Shown here: one piece after another, positions 1 to 11,700 of the stretch
How the letters are laid out: the number at the start of each line of letters is the position of its first letter
Position numbering within the stretch: position 1 is the stretch's first letter
Source: Bugulina stolonifera
Lineage: Eukaryota > Bryozoa > Gymnolaemata > Cheilostomatida > Bugulidae
Direction: 5' to 3'
NCBI GenBank assembly: GCA_935421135.1
Contig: OW285194.1
Span: 11,307,376 to 11,371,375, forward strand
DNA length: 64,000 nt
Program-made: the position numbers and the translations under genes
Notes under the pieces: model-generated
The model's database searches: none
The model's input: only the letters and a program-made list of their open reading frames with translations
What the model was told of the DNA's origin: nothing

Positions 1-41
1 TTATCGACAAACATCACATAATCTACAATACAGTTACATAC

Positions 42-354
42 CAATAGATAAGTAGTAGACACTCTGGCAGTCCGGTTGACTCTTTAAACAATCATTCAAA
101 CACTCAATCTTACTTCGTACCGACGACTTCCTGAATATGAGAGTCGAATCAATAAATGAGATATCAATGTTATTCTGTACTGTATATGTAGTCCAGCCAA
201 CGATTTCTGTGTAAATAAACAGTGCAGAGATTACAAATGTCTTCACACTGGTAATAGCTTCTAGCCTACAAGTTGGAAGATAGTATAATATACATGTAAT
301 TATTGTCTCAACAGACAGCAAATTAAATGTTTCTTGAATACCAATCAATAACAT
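42..354 (-). CDS. Possible first exon of a PAN/apple-domain secreted or membrane protein (partial)
   Basis: A minus-strand reading frame opens with ATG at 354-352 and runs about 104 codons to a good splice donor (TTG|GTATGT) at 42/41, so the gene would continue beyond the left edge of the window. The N-terminal half is hydrophobic with leucine, isoleucine and phenylalanine runs and could be a signal peptide or membrane segment. The last 25 residues contain ECLNDCLKSQPDCQSVYY, a Cys spacing that resembles the core of PAN/apple domains (C-x3-C-x6-C followed by SVYY). No second exon is visible, so the assignment rests on one motif and could be a chance open frame in AT-rich DNA. Confidence 0.35.
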
Positions 355-1649
355 AATTTTATTAATAAAATAAATGCATATTATGTGTATATGTTGTAAA
401 AAGCTGTATCTCCTTATATTACTGATCTCTTCCCAAACTGAAATACTAGCTGTAGTTTATTTTGGTTAGTAGCAGCACATCCTTGTAAGCACTGCTTTCA
501 ACCAATGAAGACATGGGCATACTGCTGTAAAGGCAAAAAACAGAAAGTTTTTATTTGTGACAGAAAATTGAGTAACAGCGAAAACATTTGGCAGCATACG
601 TTCAATTTGCTGACAGTGTAAGGGCCGAACCAAACTAGTGAATACTTTCATTACGTTTTCACCGCATTTCCACCACGTTTTGCCACCCTAACAAATTTTT
701 TCCCACTGGACAGCACACGTTAGCGTTGTTTCCGCCATGGATGTAATTTCTTACCTGAGCATGTGTGCTAAGGCAGGCAATTCTTTATATATACATGTAA
801 TATATCCCCTACATGTACAATCACATTGTGACAGTGACTCAATTTCGAATTTTTGGCTACAGTCAGTAAAAGGTTTGCTGGCAAATCAGAAGCCAGTGTT
901 ATTGTGAGAGAAGCATACCATATTAGACATGCTTGATATTGGGTGAACAGGGCATATTCACTCTGTTTTGTGACGACTTGTCACTCCACCACTTGAAATT
1001 CGCTAGTCTGTTTCTACCTTAATAATCTGACAATCCCAACCAGACAAACAGTCGACATCATACTTAGAGCTTTTTGTTATTCTTCCTTCTAAATAATCCC
1101 AAACCAGTTATTATAACCAATTCTTCATCGAATGAGGACATTTGAAAATAAAAAAGTCTCCAACAGCTTGGTGTGGATGTCATTACCGATATTCAAACCC
1201 TTATAACCTAGAAACACAATTGCTCCGAGTTCAATAATACTAGAATTAAACGCATACCTCTACAGCTGCTGGAAGAGAACCAGACACACGTGAGCAATAG
1301 CTCTAGGCGAAGACAATGTAGAGGAGAAGGTAATATTACCATGATTGAAAGATTACAACTTAGACTTGGTTGCCTTTCTGGTTCGGGTACTTGTCTTCAA
1401 TGACTGGAAGCCTTTCCATGTTGCTCAGTAAATAAACATAAACCATGAAAATACCTTCAAGGTTAGAATTCATTTCCTGAAATGATCATGCGATATAACT
1501 TGCAGCCATATGCTGCAAATATGTAATCGATAATCAAAGGATAAAATTTAGACTGTCGGTTGTGTTCCTGTTTAATTTTTGGAAAAGCTATCATGGTGCA
1601 TCAAATTACAAGGCAGTTTATTGATTTATGGTATGTTTTGTTACCTGCA

Positions 1650-1727
1650 GGCTAGCCTATATACTGACCTATATAGGCTAGCCTATATACTGACCTATAT
1701 AGGCTAGCCTATATACTGACCTATATA
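1650..1727. repeat. 26-bp tandem repeat, three copies
   Basis: Three consecutive, essentially identical 26-bp units (1650-1675, 1676-1701, 1702-1727). Each begins GGCTAGCC and contains two CTATATA blocks. The unit is partly self-complementary (GGCTAGCC, TATATAGG). Confidence 0.95.
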
Positions 1728-3190
1728 TTAGTATGGTCCCAACCATCGCTTTTAAAAACTTTGAAATGTAGAAAATGCTTTGTCATTTGATCATGTATAC
1801 AGACTCAGCCGTAGGATTGTGCTTACTTCTATTTACACAGTATTAAATTACGTTCTCTTGGTCTAAAATAATCTCCAAAGCGAACATTTGCAAAGGGAAA
1901 TACGAAAAGACGCAATAGAACGAAGTATGTAGGCTTTTACGTTAACAGCCAATAGATATACAATAAATATACGCCACTTGATAGAAATAAGGGCTCTGGC
2001 AAATTGCTATTTTGTTAGACAAATATTTTTCAAAAATTAATGGAATTTATGTTGAGACTTTCTGTATATTTATAATTATCATGTTTGATACCTCATGAAA
2101 CAGTTAGTTGTTTCATTACCACTTGGATGTACATGTATATAATATATAATTTAACAACTTTAAAACGACTAATTTCGTAATGAATATATTAAAATATGGG
2201 AATTTGCCAGCTGTATGACTCAGAGTTGAGATGTTTTGGTTTGATGATAGGTCGCGTGTTGGCACATGCAGTTTTGACATTCTACATGTAGGCCTACATG
2301 TAAATTCTAAAGTAGGATTTGCAGTCAATTATTTGTAGCATAGGGTAATTCTTCTGAACAGATGCTAACATAGTAATGATGATTAATACTGGTTTCATTC
2401 GTTTACAACCATTTGGGACGTCTACTAACTTAGAAAATTATGTCTGTGCCTGACCATGTTCATACTTGGTATCCTATGACCTTAGGTCTTGGTATTTTAT
2501 GGCCTTGGGCAGGCGGTACTTTTCCGGTAATAAATCGAAGCCGCGTTATGGTTTGGTGGGCATGACCCATCTACATGTATAGTCATCCATTACTATCTGT
2601 ATGAATGAGTAGATCTTTCCATTAGCAATAATGGGAATTTCCATAATAACTAAACGCAATTAAAGACATGTAATTAGAGCCAGGCATTTACAGTTAGTTG
2701 TACCAAATCTAGTCAAGTATACATATATCACTTACTAGGGCATACAATGTACTGGTACATTTGCAGATTATGCTAGCAATACCAGTTGATTCAAGGAACA
2801 AGTTCAACAGACTGAACAACAGGTAAGACTGCTGATAGTGGAACATAGACATTGAGCTAGTGTGTGGCACATAGGTAAAGTGGGGGGGGGGGGTGTGGGG
2901 GGCAGGCTAATACTAGGTCACATGTTCACAGCTCATTCTTAAAACTCAAACTTTTCAACTACAGTATGACTTTATACATTTTGTAGACCTACATATTATA
3001 ATATGTCGGAACCTGGTCTAACTCACTTCATTCTTTGTCTAATACGTACTCATAGCCTATACATGTACATAACGTGTTGCTAAAGCATGTATGTGTAGAT
3101 CTATGAGATATTTCATGTTTGTATCGAGGATTTCCATTCCATTAGATAACCAAATAATAATAAAAACATTAATAAAAATGTTTCCCTTTT

Positions 3191-3503
3191 CGTGTACATG
3201 TTCGTGTACATGTTCGTGTACATGTTCGTGTACATGTTCGTGTACATGTTCGTGTACATGTTCGTGTACATGTTCGTGTACATGTTCGTGTACATGTTCG
3301 TGTACATGTTCGTGTACATGTTCGTGTACATGTTCGTGTACATGTTCGTGTACATGTTCGTGTACATGTTCGTGTACATGTTCGTGTACATGTTCGTGTA
3401 CATGTTCGTGTACATGTTCGTGTACATGTTCGTGTACATGTTCGTGTACATGTTCGTGTACATGTTCGTGTACATGTTCGTGTACATGTTCGTGTACATG
3501 TAT
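3191..3503. repeat. 12-bp minisatellite (CGTGTACATGTT)n, about 26 copies
   Basis: Near-perfect head-to-tail 12-bp units. Because the unit length is a multiple of three and contains no stop in most frames, it creates long false reading frames on both strands (HVHEHVHE, SCTCSCTC, MYTNMYTN). It contains the TACATGTA-like palindrome core seen in several other repeats of this window. Confidence 0.98.
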
Positions 3504-6500
3504 GGACAATTATTATTTTACTCATGAAATTTTCTGCACTTCTATTTTCTATACCTTGTAGGGGAATACACCAATGCTATGTCACACAGCTAACCTAAAC
3601 TACACTGTGTATAACTACTGCCAAACCATCTATTATTAAAAATTTTTTATATCAATACTTCTTGCACTGCCAATATTACTGCTGCTGGCAGCTACTCTGC
3701 AATGCTGTCAGCACAATGCACTAAACATAAATCCCACTGATTCATTATTTATATTACACAGAAACTGATCTAATTCAATACCAATAATGTACTATTGTTT
3801 CTGGCCAACATTATTACTCTTACATGTATAATTGTAATCTATGATATGTGTTCTTTATGCAAGGAATTTGTCTATTGAGCAGACTGGGATGTGAACCCTG
3901 GGCCTCTATGGTATCTAATTGCCTAGCACAGTGAACAGAACACATTGCCACTTCACCTAAAACCTAAAAGAAGGAAGCTGCCAATAGAGGCCTGTAGAGG
4001 ACCTGAGTTCAAACCCTAGTGACCCAGGTATTTTCATGGATGGGAAACAAGTCTCTATGCTCAAGCATCATATATCCTACACAGACTAGAATTGTTATAC
4101 TGCTACTTGTTATCCCAAATGAGTGTGGGTAATCTATGACATCATGTAGGTCACCTAAAGGCCAAATTGATGAACATTTACATGTATATGTACTTATTAT
4201 AACATATGCAAGTAAGTAACCAGTAAGTAGTATTTACCATTCATAACCATAGATTTACAATGTGTAATATGATACATGATAACAATAATAATATACAATA
4301 TAATATAATACAATAATTATCATATACAAGTATCTGCACTGACAACTTACTAAATCTATCATTCTCATGTGACTTCCTGTGTAAATAGATAACAAATAGT
4401 AGCATACAACGTTGTAGTAGTAGAGTATATTCAATTCATTTCATTCAAATTATATGTGAGTTTGTCACTCGTTAAATTCGCGAACTCGCAAAACTCGAAA
4501 ACAGTATCTGCTTTTAGGAGGTGCAGTAGGTGTACATACATACAGCTGTAAGTAGTCCTAAATGCTCTCAGTAAACAAATAGAAAGAATTTAACTTATCG
4601 CTCATTGAGAAAATATTGGATTGTCTCTACATTATGATATCATGGCTCTCTATTATAATGATCCATACAACCAGCAATAAAGTAGAATTTATTTTTTGTC
4701 TTAAACATTGGCCACTGTGAGCACATGTACATATATAATATCAAATATGTTCCTTTTGGTTCTGTTGATATTAAATCACTTTATGTACGTCTTACAGTCA
4801 GAGGTTCAAGAGAAAGCGGCGCTAGGAACTAGTCAATAATATCATCAGAGCCAACTATAATACTGTCAACCCTCCTACTGGTCGGATTCAACAGGTATTG
4901 TAACATATTAATACACCTCAGATTCCTGGCTGCTGTACTGCACTGTACCATTAGAAGCATGCAGCAGTGAAATTTGGATAGCTTTGTTTTCTTGCTCCTG
5001 GTTATATAAGTACAAGTACATGTAAATACTAGTAGATTGTTTATACAGAGCCATTGTAAGGAAGCGCCTCTGATTGGTCGGAGGGGCACCAATAGTAATA
5101 GGGTATTTTTACACAAGGTAGCACAACTCATTGCTTAATACGGACTGCGTTTGGAGGCGGGAAGGATAGTTTTTGGACCAATATTTTTTTTTACTATCTT
5201 TGCTAGAGCAATAAGAACACCTACATGTACATGTAACTCACGCTAGAGCAGCACATGACATACCAAATCATGTCAAATCAATCCTGATGTAAGAACAAGC
5301 TACAAATCTACCCTTAGAATAAAATCCTAGTAGCTAAGAAAGAAGAGCAGAAAAAATTTATAGAATGTTGGATGACTAAATAGTTGATAAATTAACTACG
5401 TAATGTCCTCATTTTCAGTGAGCAAGTGAAAGTATAACAAAATGTACATGACAATCATATCACTGGATTGTTCGACCATCACTTATCAGAGCTGTCAGAT
5501 AACTCTTGGTAATGGTGTAATTTATCGAACTGTATAAACTGTGAGACAGCAGAGTGCCATAAATGGAAAATAAACTAGAGAAATAGCCTGCCTTTCAAGT
5601 AGTAAACAAAGAAGACAATTGTATTAGCATTGATTTTAACAATGAACAAAGGCTAAACCAATTATTATTGTTCACATTGTGGATCATATAATTCATGAAG
5701 GGTTGTCCTCTCTCTTCTGCTAGGAATAGACTAGAAATAACTAGAAATTTACTAATTTACTACCCAACAGTATAATACAAAACCATATTCAACAGCAAAA
5801 AATTAGGTCACCCTTCATGTGTCAATTTAGTGATACATGTAGGCCTATTATAATAGCTATCAGTTTTACAGCTTCGACTACAATGCCAAGCAACAAATAA
5901 GATAAAAGGCTATTTGTTGCCAAGCAGTTCTCATATGGTATGGCATACTTAGGAAATGGAACAATCATAATACATGTTTGTATAAATTATTAAAATTTTC
6001 CCAGGTTCACTGCATGCTGCATGGTATTGCAATGGGTTCCTACATCAGGCAATCAAGTAAATGTGATATATTGATATAATAATAAGGATATTATACTGTT
6101 TTAAAGTATTCAATTATTGAGGATTTGACCATTCTAGTCAGTTAGGTAACACTTTTAGCTTCAAGATGATATGCAAATTGACTATATTTACTTTATTTAC
6201 TTCAGTGTAATCGGACTGTAAAGTTTATATATTGCCAAAAATGCTCAGCTATTCAACAATAGGTGAATAAGTGACGTCACTTGTTCAGGTTATCACTAGT
6301 GCGATCAAGCGGCACGTTGACTACTAGTTCTATGAGCCGCGCAAACACTGATTGTTCTAATGCAAATTACTATGAATCACCGGTCTATATTTAGTATTCA
6401 TGCAACATGTACATAGCTTAATTCTTCAACTACTAATGTGTAAAGGGGATTCTACTTTTGTCCCGATGATTTGCTGAAATTTGTCAATGAACATGGGCTT

Positions 6501-7499
6501 GCTTACAATTGGTTTTAATCGGTCAACTAGTCATGTGCACTAGTACAATAAACTAAACTATAATATTGTAAACAGCATTATTCCTACAGTAACAATGGTA
6601 ACAATTGACCTATTTATAACTAACACTCTCTCATTGGTTGTCTTTGTTTCTTTGTTCAACTATGTGGATGCTCTTTCATACTAAACAGACAAGTGACATC
6701 AATGAATAGTTGGAAATTCCTGGCAAAATTTCCTGAGCTTTTACAAAATCACTATATTTCAACGATTTTTGGGGTTCAAATACAGCCATTTGTACATGTT
6801 CAACCAAGTCAAGTTGCATATCATTTTGAAGCCCAAAATATGAACTTACTAACTAAAATACCTATATTTTGAATCTTGTACTACTTTAACAATCCTAGAA
6901 ACACATGCTGTAACAGATGTAGCTGTTTGAAAATATTGATAACAATGACCTAGTATCTGACTGAGCCAGTACTTTGCTTAGATAATAATATCTTTATTAA
7001 ATCATAATTCAGAGAAACCAGCTGTATCATTTCTATATTATACATTATACATGCAGGTGCAGTGTTATACAAGTCATGTACTTGGTGCATAATGTACAAT
7101 GTACATGTATATACACTGTACATAGGCTATAAGTGATATAGTACATAAGGTCAACATGCAATCACAACTGCAGTTCATATGATTAAATATAAATGCACAA
7201 CCAACACTCTGCATTTACTAGGCTAATAGGCCTGGTAGCAGGACTCAGCCGACTACATGTATAATGTAGAATTAGTAACTGAAACTAATAGATGACAGGC
7301 AGTGCCAATAGCTACACATTTCAAAGCTCATGTCATGGGCATTAAGTAATATAAGCAAAGTATGCCATTCCATGACATATGATATTATCATGTTCACTAA
7401 CCTGATACATAAATAATAAGGAAAATCATGCTTGACAAGCCATGGGCAGCCAGGCAGAGCCATTGGTGTCTTCGCTACCTCTTAGACTGACCCGGGTTG

Positions 7500-7722
7500 C
7501 AAATAAAAGTCCTAAAATGGCCGTCCAGCCTAGGCCCAAAGGGATATTGACCTGGTATTTTGATTGGTCAAAGAAAACCATCCCTAGTTCATCGGCACAC
7601 TACTTGGGTTTCTCGCATGAAAGGGAGTATTTTGCTTTTGACAAAGGCTGGCATGTTCGCGACTCTGTGACGTAAGTTTTTTAGCAAGTTAGTCTGTGTC
7701 TGAAATTTAGGTCTTGAAGAAG
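7500..7722 (+). repeat. SINE-like dispersed repeat, body segment (family 2)
   Basis: The segment from the AAAATGGCCG block to the CTGTGTCTGAAATTTAGG block aligns by eye, with scattered differences, to 51168-51375 on the same strand. The second copy lies downstream of a tRNA-like head (A box and B box), so this copy is probably a 5'-truncated member of the same tRNA-derived family. A 77-codon reading frame across it is incidental. Confidence 0.7.
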
Positions 7723-8624
7723 CTATCTATCCTGAGTCTAAGTCACTAGGCTATAGAGTACTGCTACTACAATGTGGTAAGTATACAACTCCAACCATAA
7801 TACTAATGGTAATTGTCAGTTGTTGCAGGTGTCCCTTATTTGAGGTTCCCTACTCACATTTAAGAACAACTCTAATGCGCATGTATCTACTTATTATTTT
7901 AGTGTAATGTAAAGCTACGATATTGATTACAAATTGGTTTATTTAAATCCAAGGCACAGCCATGGCAACATCTCACAATACTACGGTTTGAGTCACCCTC
8001 TCTCTCTCTGAAGGGAGCAAGAGAGGACAATCCTTGATGTTCGGTAAACAAGCTGGGGGAATGCATTTTTTCAAAATCTACCCCACGTATTTAACCATGT
8101 CTAAAAGGGCCTGTACAGCTTTCACTTTTAGCGTTAGGTCACATGACCCAAAGTTACAGGGGGTCAAAGACTGAAAACAGTGCTATGAAGTTTGCAATAC
8201 TACATAGGTAATGTAAGGCCAATATTACATGAAGCCTGCTATTCAACATGCTATAATTTTGACTTATATTTTTTATTTGACTTTTTATTAATTGTATCTA
8301 AACTTTAACCTTGAGACCAAGTAGCATTGCAATGCTAACTTTATGACATCACTGAAGCAGTAGCTGAAGAGTGTGGTTGCAGGAAATGCACAAGGGGTTG
8401 CAGTGTTAAATTTATATACAACACTCCATTGAAATATTATCAATATTGTCACTGAGAGCAGACAACTCCTAACTGTGTTGATCGTTGCAACACAGTGAAC
8501 AAGTGCGGTAATTTCCAAAGTGAAATGTTGACAATATTGCTCAGTCTGCTAACTTCTGTTTAATAAATACTCCTCCACAAGACATTATATCCAATAACAA
8601 TATATTCACTGTTACATAAAAACA

Positions 8625-8630
8625 TTTATT
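8625..8630 (-). terminator. Polyadenylation signal AATAAA of eIF3K
   Basis: AATAAA on the minus strand about 84 bases after the eIF3K stop codon, the expected place for the cleavage signal of this gene. Confidence 0.7.
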
Positions 8631-8713
8631 ATGAAACAAAAACCTAACTGGTGTTACATTGCACAGTATAGATTATCATAACCTATTGTCTTGTATTCAC
8701 ATCTTCAGCTCTT

Positions 8714-11700
8714 CTAAGATGAATTCATCGACATGATTTCAGCTACACCTAAAAAATAAAAGAAACCGGGTTACCAGAAAATTAATCCCCTAATTTTAAG
8801 TAAATTGTCTCTAGCAAACCTACATGTAGGTCCAAAAATATTTTAGACCACTATCGCCTGAGTAGAAAATATAATATGTCAGCTGTGGCCTACAGCAAAT
8901 GTAAAACATCCCAATTCGAGTCTAATCATGAAAGAATGAAATTAAAGGGAAATAGTAAATGCATTGTAATTGCCAGTTGGTGAACTAAGAGGTGAAATGA
9001 GGGAGATAAGATTGAGGTGGCTGGGACACGTGTTGAGAAAAGATGAAGAGTAGGTGGGAAAAAGAATAAGACAACTGGAGGTAGGAAAGCAAAAGAGAGG
9101 ACCCCCTAAAAGAAGATGGAAATACTGTTTGAAAGACGATATGGCACCAGCAGGACTGGTAGAGGAAGATGCACAAGACAGGGTTAAATGGAGAAAACTG
9201 ATCCACAATGGCGACCCCACCTGATGGGAAAAGCCAGAAGAAGAAGAAATATTAAATAATTGCCAGAATAGAATAAGTTGAGATATCAGAACTAGACACT
9301 TACTATCAAAGCTGATTTTCTCAGTAATCTTCTTAGTTTTCACCAGTTCTTCTTGATTAGCAATGTACACACTATCTCCATTATCCTGCCAACCGTACTT
9401 AGATATCCATGTCTTCAGGTCTTTATCTGGAGACAAATACCACAGTTAGACCTTACACATCTTAGACCTTACACATCTTAGACCTTACACATCTTAGACC
9501 TTACACATCTTAGACCTTACACATCTTAAACCTTACACATCTTAGACCTTACACATCTTAGACCTTACACATCTTAGACCTTACACATCTTAGACCTTAC
9601 ACAACTTAGACCTTACACATCTTAGACCTTACACATCTTAGACCTTACACATCTTAAACCTTACACATCTTAGACCTTACACGTCTTAGACCTTACACGT
9701 CTTAGACCTTACACGTCTTAGACCTTACACATCTTAGACCTTACACATCTTAGACCTTAGTAGTATAGTCAGTGCACTTCTATACAGACACGCACTCATT
9801 GACCCCTGTTTTCAACCAATCACAAGCCGGTATTTCCGATTTCAACCAATCACAGAAGAGCACAAAAATTTTGCACACGACCTTGCCAAGGTCACCCCAA
9901 AATCCCCCCTTCTGATTGGTCGAAAAAACATTTGCACACTTGACCCAAACCCGGTCACGACCCCTTCCCTCCCTCCTTCCCACCCTCCTCCCCTCCCCCA
10001 CCCCCCACTCCTCCCCCGCCCGCACCACCGCCGCCACCACCACCCTCACCACCGCCGCCACCACCACCACCGCCGCCATCACCGTCATCACCGCCACCCC
10101 TCCTCCACCGCCGCCGCCCACCCTCCCCCGCAACCTCCACTCACCCGAACGACCGATCGTTTGAGGCGGTCAAGCCGCGTCCGCCTACGTTGCGTGCGGC
10201 GCCGACCGTACACATGGAGGCGACGCCGGTGCCCCGTATCCACCGGGCCAAGCGACTAGGCAGCGGCCCGCCGCTTCTCCTGCGCCCTCACTCGAAAAGC
10301 TTGTGATCTAAACGAGCGAATTCCGCTGCACTTCGCTATAGCGATAAGAAGAAGTACTACAGAAGGCTTGGTTTATGATGTGCATTGCATCATTAATAAA
10401 GAAATGTGTAGTAAAGTATTGGCTATAAATATACTGATGGGAAGAAGGGTTGGTTCTATGATATACATTGTATTGACAATAAAGAAACGTGCGCGTGTGT
10501 TAAGTCAGCGTATATAATACATTAAATAAACTCTTCACAATGGTGACAATAGAATAGATGAAAGGTTGTGCGCGTGTCTTAAGCCAGCTTTATGTAGTAC
10601 ATTAGATAAACTTTTCACAATAGTAGCAATAGAATGAATAAAAGATTGTGTACACATGTTAAAACACAATTGAAAGAATAAAAGACACATATTATACATT
10701 AGATAAACTTTTCACAATAGTAGCAATAGAATAAATAAAAGGTTGTGTGTATGTGTTAAGCCAGCATTATGTAATATATTAAATAAACTTTTCACAATAG
10801 TAGCAATAGAACAAATAAAAGATTGAGTGCGTGTGTTAAGTCAGCATTATGTAATACATTAAATACACTTTTACAATACTAGCAATAGAATGAATAAATG
10901 TGTACACATGTATGTAAAGGAGTATTTGTCATAGCTATTATAGCAAGAAACAGCTGTGTGCATGTGTTAAGTCCGCACATATAATACATTAAATAAACTT
11001 TTTACAATAGTAGCAATAGAATGTATAAAAGGATGTGTATAAGTGTTAGAATACCATTATATAATATTTCACAATAGTAGCAATGAAATAAATAAAGATT
11101 GTGTACATATGTATGTAAAGGAGTATTTGTCATAGCTATTATAGCAAGAAACAGCTGTGTGCATGTGTTAAGTCAGCACATATAATACATTAAATAAACT
11201 TTTTACAATAGTAGCAATAGAATGTATAAAAGTATGTGTATAAGTGTTAGAATACCATTATATAATAATTTAGAAAATAATTTAAAAAAATCTTCACTGA
11301 TTTGCCATCACATAAAAGTAAATGCAGAGGGAATGAGACACTACAGAGAGAGTGGGAGAAAGAGAGTGGGAGAAAGAGAGTGGGAGAAAAAAAAAACCTA
11401 AAGAAAAGATGATTAGAGCTTTTCTTCACTGACTCGAAGGTAAGCTTCAGCCTGTGCTATTACCTCTCTGTGATACCCATTCTTCTTGAGATGAAAAATG
11501 GCAGAGCGGTAATACTCAACTGCTCCAGAGAAAAAAGATCGGGGGAGACTGCTTCGATCAACTAGTTCACTGACAGTCTCCTCTTCTATGGGGGTAATAG
11601 TGGTGGGGGTATTAAGATTGAGTTCAGAAGAAGAAGGAGACTGCAAGCTAAGTAGCTCTCTTTCAAAAGAAAGAGAGTGTGAAGCTAAAGAAAAGGAAGA

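Larger units (their letters stand above)
355..8624. other. Intergenic region without convincing genes
   Basis: No exon chain with consistent phases was found on either strand. The stretch holds the 26-bp repeat at 1650, a poly-G run at 2883, the 12-bp minisatellite at 3191, a weak tRNA-like B-box segment near 3990-4010 and a SINE-like repeat at 7500. One short exon-like open segment (2767-2822, bounded by TTTGCAG and CAG|GTAAGA) stands alone. Many scattered TACATGTA palindromes occur, as elsewhere in the window. Confidence 0.6.

Noticed and set aside
3057..3561. Long reading frames on both strands (HVHEHVHE, SCTCSCTC, MYTN repeats)
   Set aside because: They are created by the 12-bp minisatellite, open in several frames at once, with no non-repetitive coding sequence attached.
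9780..10164. Reading frames of 82-117 codons rich in Pro, Thr, Gly or Val
   Set aside because: They fall in the low-complexity CCN stretch of the terminal inverted repeat, and mirror frames occur in the other copy (17021-17537).
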